A model generated the notes under the pieces. It made no database searches. It saw only the letters and a program-made list of their open reading frames with translations, and had not been told where the DNA came from. A program made the position numbers and the translations under genes. This document shows positions 53,101 through 63,942 of a DNA stretch of 64,000 nt, piece after piece. The first letter of the stretch is position 1, and every line of letters begins with the position of its first letter. Source of the stretch: Macropodus opercularis (taxonomy: Eukaryota; Chordata; Actinopteri; Anabantiformes; Osphronemidae); the NCBI GenBank assembly GCA_030770545.1, contig JAUCMP010000026.1:4878501-4942500 (forward strand), read 5' to 3'.

Positions 53101-53525
53101 TTGGGCAGATGATAAATTGGGACATTTTTATGTTATAGACACACTGGACTAATCAAGGATGTGACACTATGTTGCTGTGTTTGAAGCACAACAGGTGGAA
53201 TCAATAATTTCCCTTGCACTGTGTGAAATTGTGAGGTTCTCCAACCCTCGGCCTGCAGAGCCACAGGTTGTCCCTCAGTTAACCCCCCAGTATGTGCAAA
53301 TCCAAGTTTACTGTCTACAAATCAAGACTAATACTAAGCCCTAAACATCTGTAATAGAGGGAAGGGTTGCGTTGAGTGAGCCTACAGTCTACAGCTTTGC
53401 AGGGTTGGGTTTGAGCACCCTCTGGTGTTTAAATGTTGTCAGTGACATATCCACTCATCTGTGCCTTCCTCCCCTTTCCCTCTCTCTCTTTTCAGTATTC
53501 ACCCAACATGACGATGAGTGTGTGA
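31010..53525 (+). CDS. ssbp4: Single-stranded DNA-binding protein 4 (SSBP family, LDB1 partner)
   Basis: Eighteen coding exons: 31010-31065, 35936-36008, 36652-36713, 38952-39036, 47087-47176, 49317-49400, 50531-50590, 50682-50748, 51071-51135, 51402-51463, 51554-51599, 51777-51812, 51917-51971, 52138-52208, 52288-52366, 52459-52487, 52591-52692 and 53496-53525. They join in frame to 383 codons, the usual family length. Residues 1-92 form the LUFS/LisH domain (QAREKLALYVYEYLLH, then GEPPGFLHSWWCVFWDLYC), nearly identical across SSBP2/3/4. The rest is Pro/Gly/Met-rich and ends in SPNMTMSV, the family C-terminus. By family knowledge, SSBPs bind and stabilise LDB1 in LIM-homeodomain/LMO complexes in the nucleus; the tail is taken as the transactivating part. 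I chose ssbp4 over ssbp3 because ell is next door, as in human 19p13.11, and the protein starts MYGKGKG. Introns 1-4 are long and the later ones mostly short. For exon 13 the GTGCGT donor at 51972 was chosen because it gives the family sequence PSPGDSTNSS. Confidence 0.94.
31066..35935 (+). other. ssbp4: ssbp4 intron 1
   Basis: About 4.9 kb. It holds the 3' half of the CpG island and a 217-codon open frame at 32745-33398 with no recognised domain. At about 35380-35640 there is a stretch rich in ATTA/TAAT and ATTG-type words that looks like a conserved non-coding element by composition. No repeat family was recognised. Confidence 0.6.
36714..38951 (+). other. ssbp4: ssbp4 intron 3
   Basis: About 2.2 kb with a pyrimidine-rich patch at about 37080-37410. 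The ORFs here (36657-36980, 37214-37414 and 38215-38415) are extensions of the exon or low-complexity frames. I see no embedded gene. Confidence 0.6.
39037..47086 (+). other. ssbp4: ssbp4 intron 4
   Basis: The largest intron, about 8 kb. It separates the LUFS domain exons from the Pro/Gly-rich tail exons. Contents: a poly-T run after the donor (39050-39067), TG-rich patches (39560-39700), a pyrimidine-rich stretch (about 40940-41290), a TG run at 42994-43018, and GT-rich patches near 45400-46000. No nested gene, RNA gene or intact transposon was recognised. Confidence 0.6.
46975..46988 (-). promoter_or_regulatory. Weak candidate CTCF motif, reverse orientation
   Basis: Read on the minus strand the core is CAGGGGGCAG, but the 5' half matches poorly (about three mismatches to CCASYAGRKGGCRS). 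It lies about 100 bases before ssbp4 exon 5. Confidence 0.2.
47850..47870. repeat. (AC)10 microsatellite in ssbp4 intron 5
   Basis: A simple AC dinucleotide run of about 21 bases. Similar short runs occur at 42994-43018 (TG), 50278-50300 (GT) and 59319-59341 (AC). Confidence 0.9.
48981..48994 (-). promoter_or_regulatory. Candidate CTCF motif, reverse orientation
   Basis: The minus strand reads CCACATGGGGGCAG, which matches CCASYAGRKGGCRS at all but two positions. It faces the forward candidate at 13208. It lies in intron 5 of ssbp4. Confidence 0.4.
52840..52904. repeat. Fragment of a common dispersed repeat in ssbp4 last intron
   Basis: The words TAAATGGTCTGCACTTGTAT and TAGCGCTTTTC match the start of a dispersed element I recognise from many fish genomes, whose usual form continues into an AAAGCGCT-type inverted part. 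Here only the 5' portion is visible. The family name is not assigned. Confidence 0.45.
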
Positions 53526-54383
53526 TTTTATTTTTCCCCCCCGTTTTTTTGTATTTCGTTTTTCCCCCCCATTCTATTTTTGTATACCCCTGATTTTTTT
53601 TAATTTAATTTCTTCAAATCAATCCTTCCTTCACCTCAACCGGACACACCCTCTGCCTGACACCCCACCCCATACGGGATCCACTGTCTCCCCCCTTTTT
53701 ACCCATCCTTCTCACTCGGGACCTCTTCGGCCACACAGCCTTCCGGGACAGCCCTTGAGCATGCTGGGACTCAAATTAAGACGGGCCCTCCTGGAGCATG
53801 CAAGATGGCCGCCAGTCTAAGTAGGAAGCAGTCACAGAGCAACAGGAAGAACCTCCTCTCTGACTCTGGCCCTAGCCTCCCTGGCTTCTTATCAGGGTCT
53901 AGGCAATGAGCGAGGAATGGAGGACAAACGCAGAGAGAGCGAGGGAGAGAGGAGACTGATTAACACAGCCCTCCCTCGGAAATACTGTTTGGTCTCTTAG
54001 CAGCTGCGTGGAAGCCTCTCAACGATGACTCTGGATTTTTTTTTTTTTTAATCACTTTTTTTTTGTTACTTTCCCCCAACGGATTCGGTAGAGGGTCAGC
54101 TGAAACGAGCCCTTTGCCCCCAACATTGTTCTCTGTGCGTGTACATTTTAACAGAGGTGTTGTGATGATCAGTGAACACGTTTTCCATTTATTTTTCTGT
54201 ATGTATTGTATCATTTCTATTTTTATTATTGTGTTATTGTTATTAATGATATTGGTATGATCATTTTAAGAATAGGTTGTAATTTCTGTTGTTTCTAAGG
54301 GCACATTATTAAGATGAAGACGGTGTATGTGCACACCTATCAGAAACATTTAGCTGTGTTACACATGGCTCTACCAGAGCACA

Positions 54384-54397
54384 CTGCCACCTGCAGG
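54384..54397 (-). promoter_or_regulatory. Candidate CTCF motif, reverse orientation
   Basis: The minus strand reads CCTGCAGGTGGCAG, with one mismatch to CCASYAGRKGGCRS and an intact core. This is the best CTCF match I found in the window. It lies in the ssbp4 3' UTR. Confidence 0.45.
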
Positions 54398-56334
54398 TAG
54401 GATTTTATCCATCGTGGTACTGATTGGCCTCTTCTTTGCCTTTGTCAAAGACAGTTTCCTTTATAAGATGGAAATTTCCTAGTTCAGTAACCTGTTTAAG
54501 ACAAGCGGCTCCTGTTTTAGTAGCTTCCACGCAGTGAAATGCACAGCTCTATTTATTTATGTACTTCAGTTTGTCTTACAAATCATTGTTGGCTTTTTTT
54601 TTTTAAGTGTTTCCCTGTTTCTGTTAACTGCAGGACTAGTAGCAGCTGTGTAACATGCAGAGCCCCTTAGCGACGTGTCTGACGTTGTGTGATCCGTCTC
54701 TCTGAGTCCTAAAGGTGCTGAAGTTAACACAAGTGTCGAGCGTCGTTTGGACCACACTCATGCTGCTTCCACTAACGCTGCCCACTTAGGTCACTTTCCA
54801 CTCCAACGTGTATGTAGGCTGCATTCATTGTCCTTCTACTGACCTGTAGTCAACACTTGGATTGTACGTTTGTTTTTGTTTTTTTGTTTTGTCCTCAACA
54901 CACTGTGATGCATGTTTGTGCTTTAAACCAGTTCAGCTTGCAGAAAGTTTGTTTCCATACATGCGTTGCCCCGACTTTACCGTTGATCCTGGTGAAAGGG
55001 TTTTGATTCTTTGGTTGGAAAGCAGCAAGCCGTTGCTCTGTTGACTGTTAGCGAGTGACGTCCCTCCCTTTGCTCATCTTCAAGACAAAAACCTCCGTCC
55101 TTTCCCCTTCTCTCACTTTTCCAACAGGCCAGCATCAGCACTCGGTCACACACCATCCCACTCCGTTATAATGTTTTTGTTTTGTTTTTGCAACTCTCCA
55201 TCGTTTGGTTAGATTTTTTTGTAAATAATGTAAAATGCATTTTGATATCATTGACATGTTTTGATATTTCAAATCACAACTTAACAGTTGATCAGAAACA
55301 TGCTGATTCGGGCAACTGTGTGTATTTGCTCTGAGACATTATGTCTGCACTCAGAAATAATATGAATGATGAGAAACAGAAACTGGAGCTGCTATGGACT
55401 ATTATGCTATTTCACCTCATCACAGGCAAAACGTGGGGCTTTACTGTGCACCAGAGCTGTAGCATTAAGGGGTCTAAAATAACCAGAGGGTGATTTTTCT
55501 AGCGAAGTGAGTGTGGAAACTCAGTCACACACTTCTCCTTAAACTCTTGGTTGCGCCAAATCTTCCCTCCTCTGGCTCTGTTCTTGGAAAATGTTGGTTT
55601 ACAGTGCTGATAAGCCACAGACGGGCAAGAACAGGATAAAGAGGCCAGCTTTTAATTCATAATATTTTCATAATAAACCTTGTCGTCCCTTCTGTATCCG
55701 CCTGTGACACACTGCATTTATTTACTTTCTCACACCCTTGACACAACTGAAACTTAAAGCAGCGCACACCAGACGCCAGCTCTCAATCCAACATACCTAC
55801 AGGGACCAGAGTACAGACTTGTATTATGAAGGATTTTTTTTTACCTATTTAAACGTGATCAGAACATTAAGGAGGGAAAAAAGACAGATTCGTTGCTAAA
55901 TAGTTAAAGAGCGCAGGAACCAGCGTTTCCTCCCGTGTTTGAAATACTGTTGTACAAAATGCAGTTGAACTTCTCTCTATCTTTGTCCTGTAAGTAAAGC
56001 CGTCACAACATTGATCATTTCTGTATTTCTATTGTGCTGATGTATAATACTGTAACATTCAGGGGTCGGGAGGGTTAAGAGGAATCTTTGGGGGCGGGAG
56101 TAAGGATTTTTCTGTTCAGTTCCTCATTTTCCTCTTGATGACAAAGCAGTATTGAATATGAGGCAGTCAGTCCTTGGGGAATTGCTTTGTATCTCATGTT
56201 AGGGTAGTTTCAAATCCTAAATGTCTCGTGTAGTAAAATAAGAGGTTCTTTCTTCGTACGTTTCTTTATATCGTAAAGTTTCTTTAGACAAAAAATGTTG
56301 CTTATTGGAAAAAAGGTGGGAAAACTGCATTGAT

Positions 56335-56340
56335 AATAAA
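56335..56340 (+). terminator. ssbp4: Distal poly(A) signal of ssbp4
   Basis: Canonical AATAAA followed by a T-rich stretch. It lies about 300 bases before the stop codon of the convergent ankyrin gene, so the two transcripts may overlap at their 3' ends. Confidence 0.55.
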
Positions 56341-56636
56341 TGTTTTTTTTTTTTTTTGGTTTTGATTAATTTTCTTCAAGATGTCAGTCGTTTTTGCCTG
56401 TGTCCCCCTTGTTGTAGATACATATTAAAAACAAATAAAATAACTTCACTCCTTTTGCCATGAACACGCACGCACCTTTTTTCTGGATTGTAGTTGTGAC
56501 TTGCCTCTTAAAATGTTTCTTCTGTTTAGCTGGGCGTAAATTACTTTTACTTTCTTTCACTTCAAAACTGGTTTTTAGGATAAATAGTAAGCACCACTGT
56601 AGTCTCACAGACTACAAAGCGATTTGTTCGCGCTCT

Positions 56637-58791
56637 CTATTCAAGTTGCACTGAATGACGACGCAGCGACTTCCTGCTCCTCTCCCTGCAACAGGTTGCA
56701 GGAGGAGCAACCAAGGAGGTGACAGAGGAGGAGAGGGGGAGTCGAGGTTGTAGTGCGGGTCTCAACGATGATGCTCTGGAAGAAGGTGGCGGGTGAGGCA
56801 GAAACACCATGCTCCTGCTTTTTGAGGGCAAAACCTTGGATGCGACCTGTGGGTGACAGTCTGGTTGGTTGACTAAAGGCGGAAGGTGAAGCAGAGGAGG
56901 GGGGACCACTGTGACAGATGGGAGGGTATTCCTGCGGAGCTGGCAGTGAGGAGGTGGGCAGGCAGGAAGCTTAACAGAGCTCTTCTGAATTGATGATCCA
57001 GGTGTTACACACCTCTTTGAGAGCAATCTGCTTGAGGTCGCCAGAGACGGGTCCACCTCTGCGAGGGTAGGGAGTGACTGAGAAACCCCTGGAAGGAAAT
57101 CCTCTCTGCTCTCTGCCATCTTGGCTTGATGGAAATGGGACTCGTCATCCTCTCTGTGCTCCTTGTGTCTCATTCCTAAATCCTCCGTGTTGCTCTCATC
57201 CTGCTGGCTCCTTTCCTTCAGACCCTCCTCATAAGCTCTGTTCAGGCAGGCCAGGTTGTGAATGGCCAGCCATGGTTCAGATAGCATCCTTTGCCTGGTA
57301 GGTGGCGAGCGACACTCGTCCAGCGGACCTGGCTCACAGGACAGATGTCTGCTGCAGCTCCTGCTTCCTCGTCTACCTGCTGAAAGCGAGTAAGTTTTAC
57401 AAGTAAAAATCATGCAAGCAGGAGGAATTGAGAAACACATCGTCCGTGTTCTGCCCGGTAAAGGGACGACACCTAATTAACACCATAATATCCTAAACTA
57501 AAACCAACTTATCGCCAAACGGAAGTCTATTTCTTCGCATCCTTCCTCCTACACTCAGCTGAACTTGCAGCTTGAGCAAGACACTCAAGAGATTCACTTC
57601 CCCTTCCCAGCTTATTTTTATCTTGCGTCTGTATGAACGAGTGCATCTGGTGACAGTGTTTGCTTTCTGAGTCTGCTCAGGGTTATCAGCACCACTACCT
57701 CTGATCTCTGAGACAGACATGGATTCAATGTGTGTAAAAAAAACTCTATTACTCAGTCGTACCTCTGAAATTAAAGACATTTTCCCCTTCTGGTGAGTTT
57801 GGAGAGCCAGTCTTAAGGACGATGTCAGACGGGGACATGCAGGACACCGGCGATGTGTCAGGTGATGGAGGAACATTCAGGTAACGTCTGGTCACCGGGC
57901 CTCCGCTCACACCCATCTCCGTGGCAATTATGATGACATCATGTCCCCTAGCTTGGCAGGCATCCATCAACACCTGAAATACACGTTAGTTATTAGGTTT
58001 GCTCAGGATACTTCCACTTTAAACAGACACGTCTCTGTGCATCATTATAACAAGTGAAATGACTTTCCTAGTTGTCTAATTCTGTCATTCCAGCCCTTTT
58101 ACTTCTGTACAGGCTTCGTTAACACTTTCAGAATCTGACCTTCAGTGTTGGCTGGTGCTGTGCGTTGATGGCGTACACCAAAGCTGAGGCTCCAGAGCAG
58201 TCCTCCATGCTGGGGTCGGCCCCTGCGGCCAGCAGGATGGACGCCACCTGAGCCCCTGCTCGCTCCATACAGGCGTACATCAGAGCAGTACGGCCAGCCC
58301 AGTCCTGTGCGTTTGGGTCGGCCTGACTGGCCAATACGTAGGTTACTGAGAAATACTGACCCACGTTTAGATCTTCAGATACACATGTCATGTTTTTAAG
58401 TTCATTTACCATCTTAACTAGATCTTATGTGACATATCTGGGGTGAGAACACACCAGTACACTGTAGGTATTATTTATTATGCATTACAAATACACCTAC
58501 ATCATTAAACACTTGCAGATGACTGTAGTAAATAAAGTCTGGTTTGCAATGAGAAATATATCGTCTCCGCAGTCTGACCTTGTTCTGCAGCAGGAATGTG
58601 AGGAGTTTCACCGTCTCGGGCCCGTCTGGTTCCCCCCTCAGGGCCTTGCATGCAGCCAGCAGAGCCGTCTCTCCTCTGGGGTTGCGCCCATTGACCTGAG
58701 CCCCACCTTCGATCAGCAAGCGGACTAGACGGTGCTTGCCAGAAGCCGCTGCTCCGACGAGAGGACTGCAGCCCGACAGAGGATCCCCCAT
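56637..58791 (-). CDS. ANKRD34-family ankyrin-repeat protein
   Basis: Four coding exons on the minus strand: 58791-58579, 58322-58140, 57973-57763 and 57379-56637. They join in frame to 449 codons with the stop at 56637-56639. A 3' splice site directly before the ATG (exon edge at 58794) points to a non-coding upstream exon. Residues 1-135 hold about four ankyrin repeats (LIEGGAQVNGRNPRGETALL; ADPNAQDWAGRTALMYAC; ADPSMEDCSGASALVYAI). The segment after them (DACQARGHDVIIIATE, then TRRYLNVPPSPD) and the extreme end RRHSVQLE match the ANKRD34A/B/C layout, which also has a RRNT motif in the tail. The long middle is Ser/Pro-rich and probably disordered. The molecular role of the family is not well established and I infer none. 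It is shorter than the human members (about 500 residues). I believe the human members have a single coding exon, so the introns here are unusual. The exon 4 acceptor is CAGCAG, so one residue may vary. Confidence 0.85.
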
Positions 58792-60076
58792 GACCTGCAG
58801 CGTCAACGAAGGTCCCACTAAATTCCCTTCAAATATTTACCACATATAATATTTACCACAATAATCCATTGTCAGTGGCAGCTTTAGCTAGTAATGGATG
58901 TATTGTCAACATTAGACTCACCTGTGGTTTAGTTTCCTATTCCTCTTCTACAGACATAACGAAAGCAGACATCTTGAGTTTTGAGATGAGTTACAAGCCC
59001 AGTTGTGATTGTTATTCCATTGCCTCGGCCATTGGGTGTAGTATCCTCATGCTGCTGGCCTGCCTGTGAGGAAACTAACTCCCATCCACCGCCCCTGCCC
59101 TGATCTGTCCTCTCCATACCTGCTGTGTTGAGAGGAGGTTTAGCTCACAACGAGTGTTCAAAGTTATAAATGATCCGAAGCTCAAAATGTCACCTGCTGC
59201 AGACCTTGCACTACAAAGACCCAGAGTGCACTTTGATATGAGTCTGCTTTGAACTGTGCTCATCTGCCTGGTGACCACTGCCTGCGTTCAAACACAAGCA
59301 GGCAGACAGACAACGCGCACACACACACACACACACACACACTGGAATTCAAATAGACTTAAACTCACACCAGCTCGTTTGTATCTGAAAACCTGCGGCA
59401 CATTTGTTGCGTCTTTTGTATTGACTGTCTTTGTGTTTTTGTTCTCTGCTGAGCACTGAGCAAATGTTCTGTTCTGACATGGACAATTTCAAAGTGGAGA
59501 GAGAGAGAGACAGAGAGAGAGGCTGGTGTTGAGCTGTGCCAGAAAAACTCTCCAGTGTGAGACGTGCAATAAAGTCACAAAGCAATGAAGCTTAACAGTG
59601 AGCCCTGCAGGCAGCATCACCTACAGCCATTTAAGTTAACCATAGTTTAAAAAGCAATGCGAGGACAATTTGATTCTGGTGAGATTCAGCCAAACACCAG
59701 TTCACAGTGAGTCGTCTTTTTTTCCTTTAAATGAATCTGAGAGAATGACGTAAGTCTAATAAACTCCATTCAACAATTTGATTGTAAAATATGAAACGCG
59801 TTCTGTGTCATGGGGTTAGTCTGGATGCTGATCATCATATAAATATGTGCTCAGTTGCTGATGGTGCTCATGTGGACCTGTCTAAAATCTGGGCTGGTGC
59901 ATCATGTTAACATGACTCAGCAACACAACATGACTCAACAAGCTCCATCACTTTACCAAATCTCAGCCCTGGAAGCTTTTAACGTCTGTGTAATGTCTCC
60001 ACGCTAAAGAAACCCCCTGCACACGAGGAAAAGCCAAGAAATGCAGTGAAACGGGGCAGAGGAATCGTGGATATGG
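58792..60076. other. Head-to-head spacer between the ANKRD34-like gene and ell
   Basis: About 1.3 kb. It should contain the first non-coding exon and promoter of the minus-strand ankyrin gene, but no CpG-rich block marks it. An AC run lies at 59319-59341 and a GA run at 59497-59520. No other gene was seen. Confidence 0.5.
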
Positions 60077-60314
60077 TTACGTAAGCCACACGTAATGGTT
60101 TATTTATGTCAGCAGGCCAATAAGATCTCCGCTGAGTTCAGCCGTCATGACGTAATGCGATCTACTCCAGAATAGCGCGCGGCGGCGGAGCAGCAGCAGT
60201 AGCACGCGCACACGGGCTCGTCGGGGGCTCTTTCTCCGCTTCCTCTCGCCCATGTTGGCGTGTTTCTCCCGGGCTTGTCGGACTTGAAGCTGCCGGCTGC
60301 GGGTTCTCGGCGGG
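60077..60314 (+). promoter_or_regulatory. ell: ell promoter and 5' UTR with CRE-like and CCAAT motifs
   Basis: Motifs in order: TTACGTAA (60077-60084, a perfect bZIP/PAR-type palindrome), CCAAT (60117-60121) and TGACGTAA (60148-60155, CRE-like). A CpG-rich stretch from about 60170 then runs through the start codon into intron 1 (to about 60860). No TATA box was seen. The arrangement fits a CpG-island promoter with bZIP and NF-Y input. The exact start site is unknown. Confidence 0.55.
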
Positions 60315-63300
60315 ATGTCGGCGCTAGCGGCGAACCGGTGTTACGAGCTGTCCAGCGGGAAACTGAGCCGCGGCGGCGACGTCTCGGTGCTTCACGTCAA
60401 ACTCACTGACAGCGCGGCAAGAGCCATTAGCGCCTTCCACAACAGCGAGGTAGGTGGTTGCTGCTGGCTCGTCCGCGAACTGCTCCACGTTGCGCGCAGC
60501 GGGGATCAGCGCTGTTGCACCACTTCGCCACTTCCACGCCAGGCGGCGAGAACAGGGCTCGGGAGGCGGGCGAGCGCTGCGCCTTTCAGCCGAACTTCAC
60601 CAGCGTCTCCCCCGGCTGCTGCCTCGCACAAGCCGCCTTTAAGCTCCCCAGTGAAAATACGCGTTGCGTAACGCGGCGTGGAATCGCTTCCCCGCGTTGT
60701 GACGCCTCGAACGGGCTGCTGGTAAGTGTTAAGAGGCTGTTGGGCTCTGTCGGAGTCGAGGGGGCAGGAGAAGAAAGGGAGAAGGCAGAGTGGGGGGGAG
60801 TCGGCTAACTGGTGGTAGCAGGGGCCGTGGGGTCGCAGCGGAGAGACCGAGGACGCATCACGGCTACAGGTGGAGATGCAGCCACTTTCAATGTGCACTA
60901 AAGCTCGATGGAGACCAGAGAAGCCCCACGGATGGACACGCTGACAAACGTTTGACCCAGTTGCTCTGAAATGAATCAGAGGCTGCAGGAAGTCAGAGAT
61001 GTCAGCAGTCGCATGCACTTCCTCAGTTTAGTAATTCCTAGTAATAGTGATAGGAAATTCCTCCGAGGTGAAATGCACAGCCCCATCTTTTCTGGTAAAG
61101 GGTGAAAACCTCACAGTTTCTTTCAGCTCTTTAGTTTTTGGTGTCACGGTTATGGCGCAACACACAGGGAGGACAGGGAAAGCACCTGACTCCGCTAAAA
61201 GTCGAATACATGCATGCACAATACGGCTGCCGTGATCTTTATTTAGCTGTAAGTGTGGCTATTCATAACCCGCGCCTGGTCACACTGAAGAAAAAAAAGC
61301 AACACCTTCAACAGGTGGACTCCACCGAAAGGTCGCCGCATGCTTTCCATCGATGCTGCATACGTGTCACTTTGGCCTATCACTTCTGCATTTCAGCTAT
61401 TTCACCACTATGAGAGTGGGACCTGCACTGGGGTGACCTGTTTAAGATGCATTTGAAACGACACTGTTTACAAAGTTCACAATAGCTGCTGTAAGTGATG
61501 ATGACCAGTATTAATTATTAGTATTGCATTATAATGGGTGAACTGAGACAGGGCGTTGCAGTAGGTGTCTGAGGTTAATAAGTGCATCTCTGTATCTGTA
61601 CAACCCGCCACAATGAACGACGGACGCCAGCATGATTCACCACATTCTGCATTTCTGAGTTCATGACAGCTAGTGAAAGCGAGCAGAGAGGTTGGAAGAA
61701 ACAGCAGCTTCTGACTCCTGGTTAAACCTGGAGTAAAAAAAAAAGAGACAAGTCCAAGATCACTGTCTACTTACTGCTTAAAATACAGTGAGTGGTAAAG
61801 AAGGGATACTTTACTCTATTTGTCAAGGGGGTAAAGGTTGAGAACTGGTGCAGTACACTGTGCACAGCCCTGGAGAACAGTTTACAGAAAACAGCTTATG
61901 GGTTAGTAATAGCAGGTAAAAAACCACAATGAAGGAAAACAAAAGCACTAGTACAAAGAATTCAAACCACAAAACATCCTTTGTGTTGAATGTTGTACAA
62001 AGTGTATGTGCTGATCAGTCAGATCTCTGTGTGTGTCTATCTGTGGCTCATATTATCATTTTCATTTCAGGGCTGGTCTTCTCATCCTACCATCTCCTTT
62101 AATGGAAATCAAGGGGTAAGAAGAACGTCTTCTTGTCCAAGTCAGTGAATTTGTTACATTTTAAATGTGTCGGTCTCATTCTCTGCACGTTTCTTTTGTC
62201 TTATCTGCTTTACAGAGAATCGCTGTCCCGTGCTCAGAGAAGGGCGACGAAGTACGGATCTTCACCTTTGGTGTGAATGATGTCGCTCGTGACAATCCAA
62301 ATGGAAGCTTTGATTGTGTCCAGCAGCTCAACACTGGGTAAAACACAAAAAACATCTTAAAATACACAACAGCTTGCACCTTTGAAATGTACTGTAGCTC
62401 ACATCTGTCATGGATTTCAGGCAACAGTAAAAAAATCTTTTTTGTGAAATAGATGATGTGTAGAGAGTGTCCTGAAAGCTTTATCAGATCTGTCTGTACT
62501 AGCTGTCCTCCCCCTTCCCCCCCAGTTCTTCAGAGGAGCTGTCATGTCTCGGGGTGATTCAGAAGAAGATGACAATCAATGCTACAGATGACTCTTATGA
62601 TAAGGCTCGTCAGAGCATGGCCCAGGCTGAGGAGGAGACGCGCAGCCGAGGGGCCATTGTCATCAAACACGGGGGTCGCTACCAGGGTAGGAAATGCACA
62701 AGATGCTTCCATGTGCTCACTTTGCTTGGTTACATAATAGCTGACACCAGCTAAGGCCTGAGGACAATTTTGTACTCTGATGGTTAAATCCAACAAAAAA
62801 CACAGTCAGCCATATTGCATTGGTTGTCATAGCAACATGTGTGGCAACAAGTCACATAGTAACAGCCTATTCTGTTTTGTTCTGCTGCACAGTCACATAG
62901 GGCATTGCATATATTGTTATTGTTTAACTAAAACACACATGCATACGAAAGAAATGAGTTTTTTAGCTTAATGTTTACGTCGAGCTTTTTTGTATTTCTA
63001 ACCACCACTTCCTTCTGAACAGAGATGTTAACCAGTGAATTCACACATAGGAACAAACACAGCGTAGCTATGTGCACCAGGTCTGATGATCTTGGCAGTT
63101 TAGAGAAAGCCTGTAATGAAAAAAAAACTGTACTCACTACAGGCTTGTGCAACCATGTGGGTATTTTTCTAAATTAGACAGCAGCTCTTGCTCACGGCAA
63201 CATGCATCTATATAACCAAAATGTGAATTTTTAAAAAGATGGCTTGTGGTTCACAGTTTTGCCACAGGACAAATATAATTTTCTGGTGTACGATATGTCA

Positions 63301-63942
63301 CATCTAGCTTCACCAGATTTCATTTGACGATATCTGGCTTATTTTGTTTCCTTCTCCGTTGCAGGTAAAAAGGTGACAGTACGACCACCAGCTCCAGCTC
63401 TGGCCAACCTGGCCAAACCCAAACCCTCACCCTCATCCCAGTCCTTAATCAGCAGCATTAAGAAGAGAGCCAACATGCTCAAAGTAAAGAAGGATCCTTC
63501 TGCATCAAACAGGAGCAGTGCTGGAGGTGTGCAAGAGAGGCCTCTCAGGGAGAGAGTAATACACCTGCTGGCTCTGAGGCCGTACAAACGGCCTGATTTG
63601 GTCTTGAGGCTGCAGAAAGATGGACTCTCGGAAAAGGGCAGCGATCTGTTGGACTCTGTGTTGAAGGAGGTAATTTTTCTTGATTCACTCAAACTAAACA
63701 AGAGCATTAAAAAAATGCTAGAGAGGGAAACACAGAACATGAACTGTTGTAGCTGACAAATGTCTAAATATGTCCTGCCGAACACAAAATATGTCTTTTA
63801 TGTTTGTGTGTTTGCAGGTTGGGCAGCTGAACAATAGAGACAACGCATTTGTCCTGAAGGACGGTCTGTATAAAGAGCTGCAGAAAGACTGGCCTGGGTA
63901 CACGTCAGGAGACCAGCAGCTTCTTAAACGCATTCTTGTCAG
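60315..63942 (+). CDS. ell: RNA polymerase II elongation factor ELL, N-terminal part
   Basis: Six coding exons lie in the window: 60315-60449, 62071-62115, 62216-62337, 62526-62686, 63365-63669 and 63818-63942. They join in frame to about 297 codons. The last exon ends with a donor (phase 2) near the right edge, so the gene continues beyond the window. Family marks: HVKLTDSAARAISAF near the N-terminus, DNPNGSFDCVQQL, ARQSMAQAEEETRSRGAIVIK, RERVIHLLALRPYKRPDLVL and DWPGYTSGDQQLLKRILV. Human ELL shows the same order. ELL suppresses transient pausing by RNA polymerase II and is part of super elongation complexes. The C-terminal occludin-like domain of the family is not in the window. I prefer ell to ell2 because ssbp4 is its neighbour, as in human. 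The start ATG follows a CpG-rich leader. Confidence 0.94.

Larger units (their letters stand above)
53526..56340 (+). other. ssbp4: ssbp4 3' UTR
   Basis: After the TGA at 53523-53525 follows about 2.8 kb of AT-rich sequence without coding potential, ending in AATAAA at 56335-56340 and a poly-T run. An earlier AATAAA lies at 55672-55677 and could give a shorter isoform. A Pumilio-type word TGTAAATA lies at 55220-55227. Most SSBP family genes have long 3' UTRs. The true end needs RNA evidence. Confidence 0.6.

Noticed and set aside
60454..61018. Frames of 116 and 170 codons across the ell CpG island
   Set aside because: GC-rich sequence lacks stop codons by composition; they lie in ell intron 1 and show no family motif.
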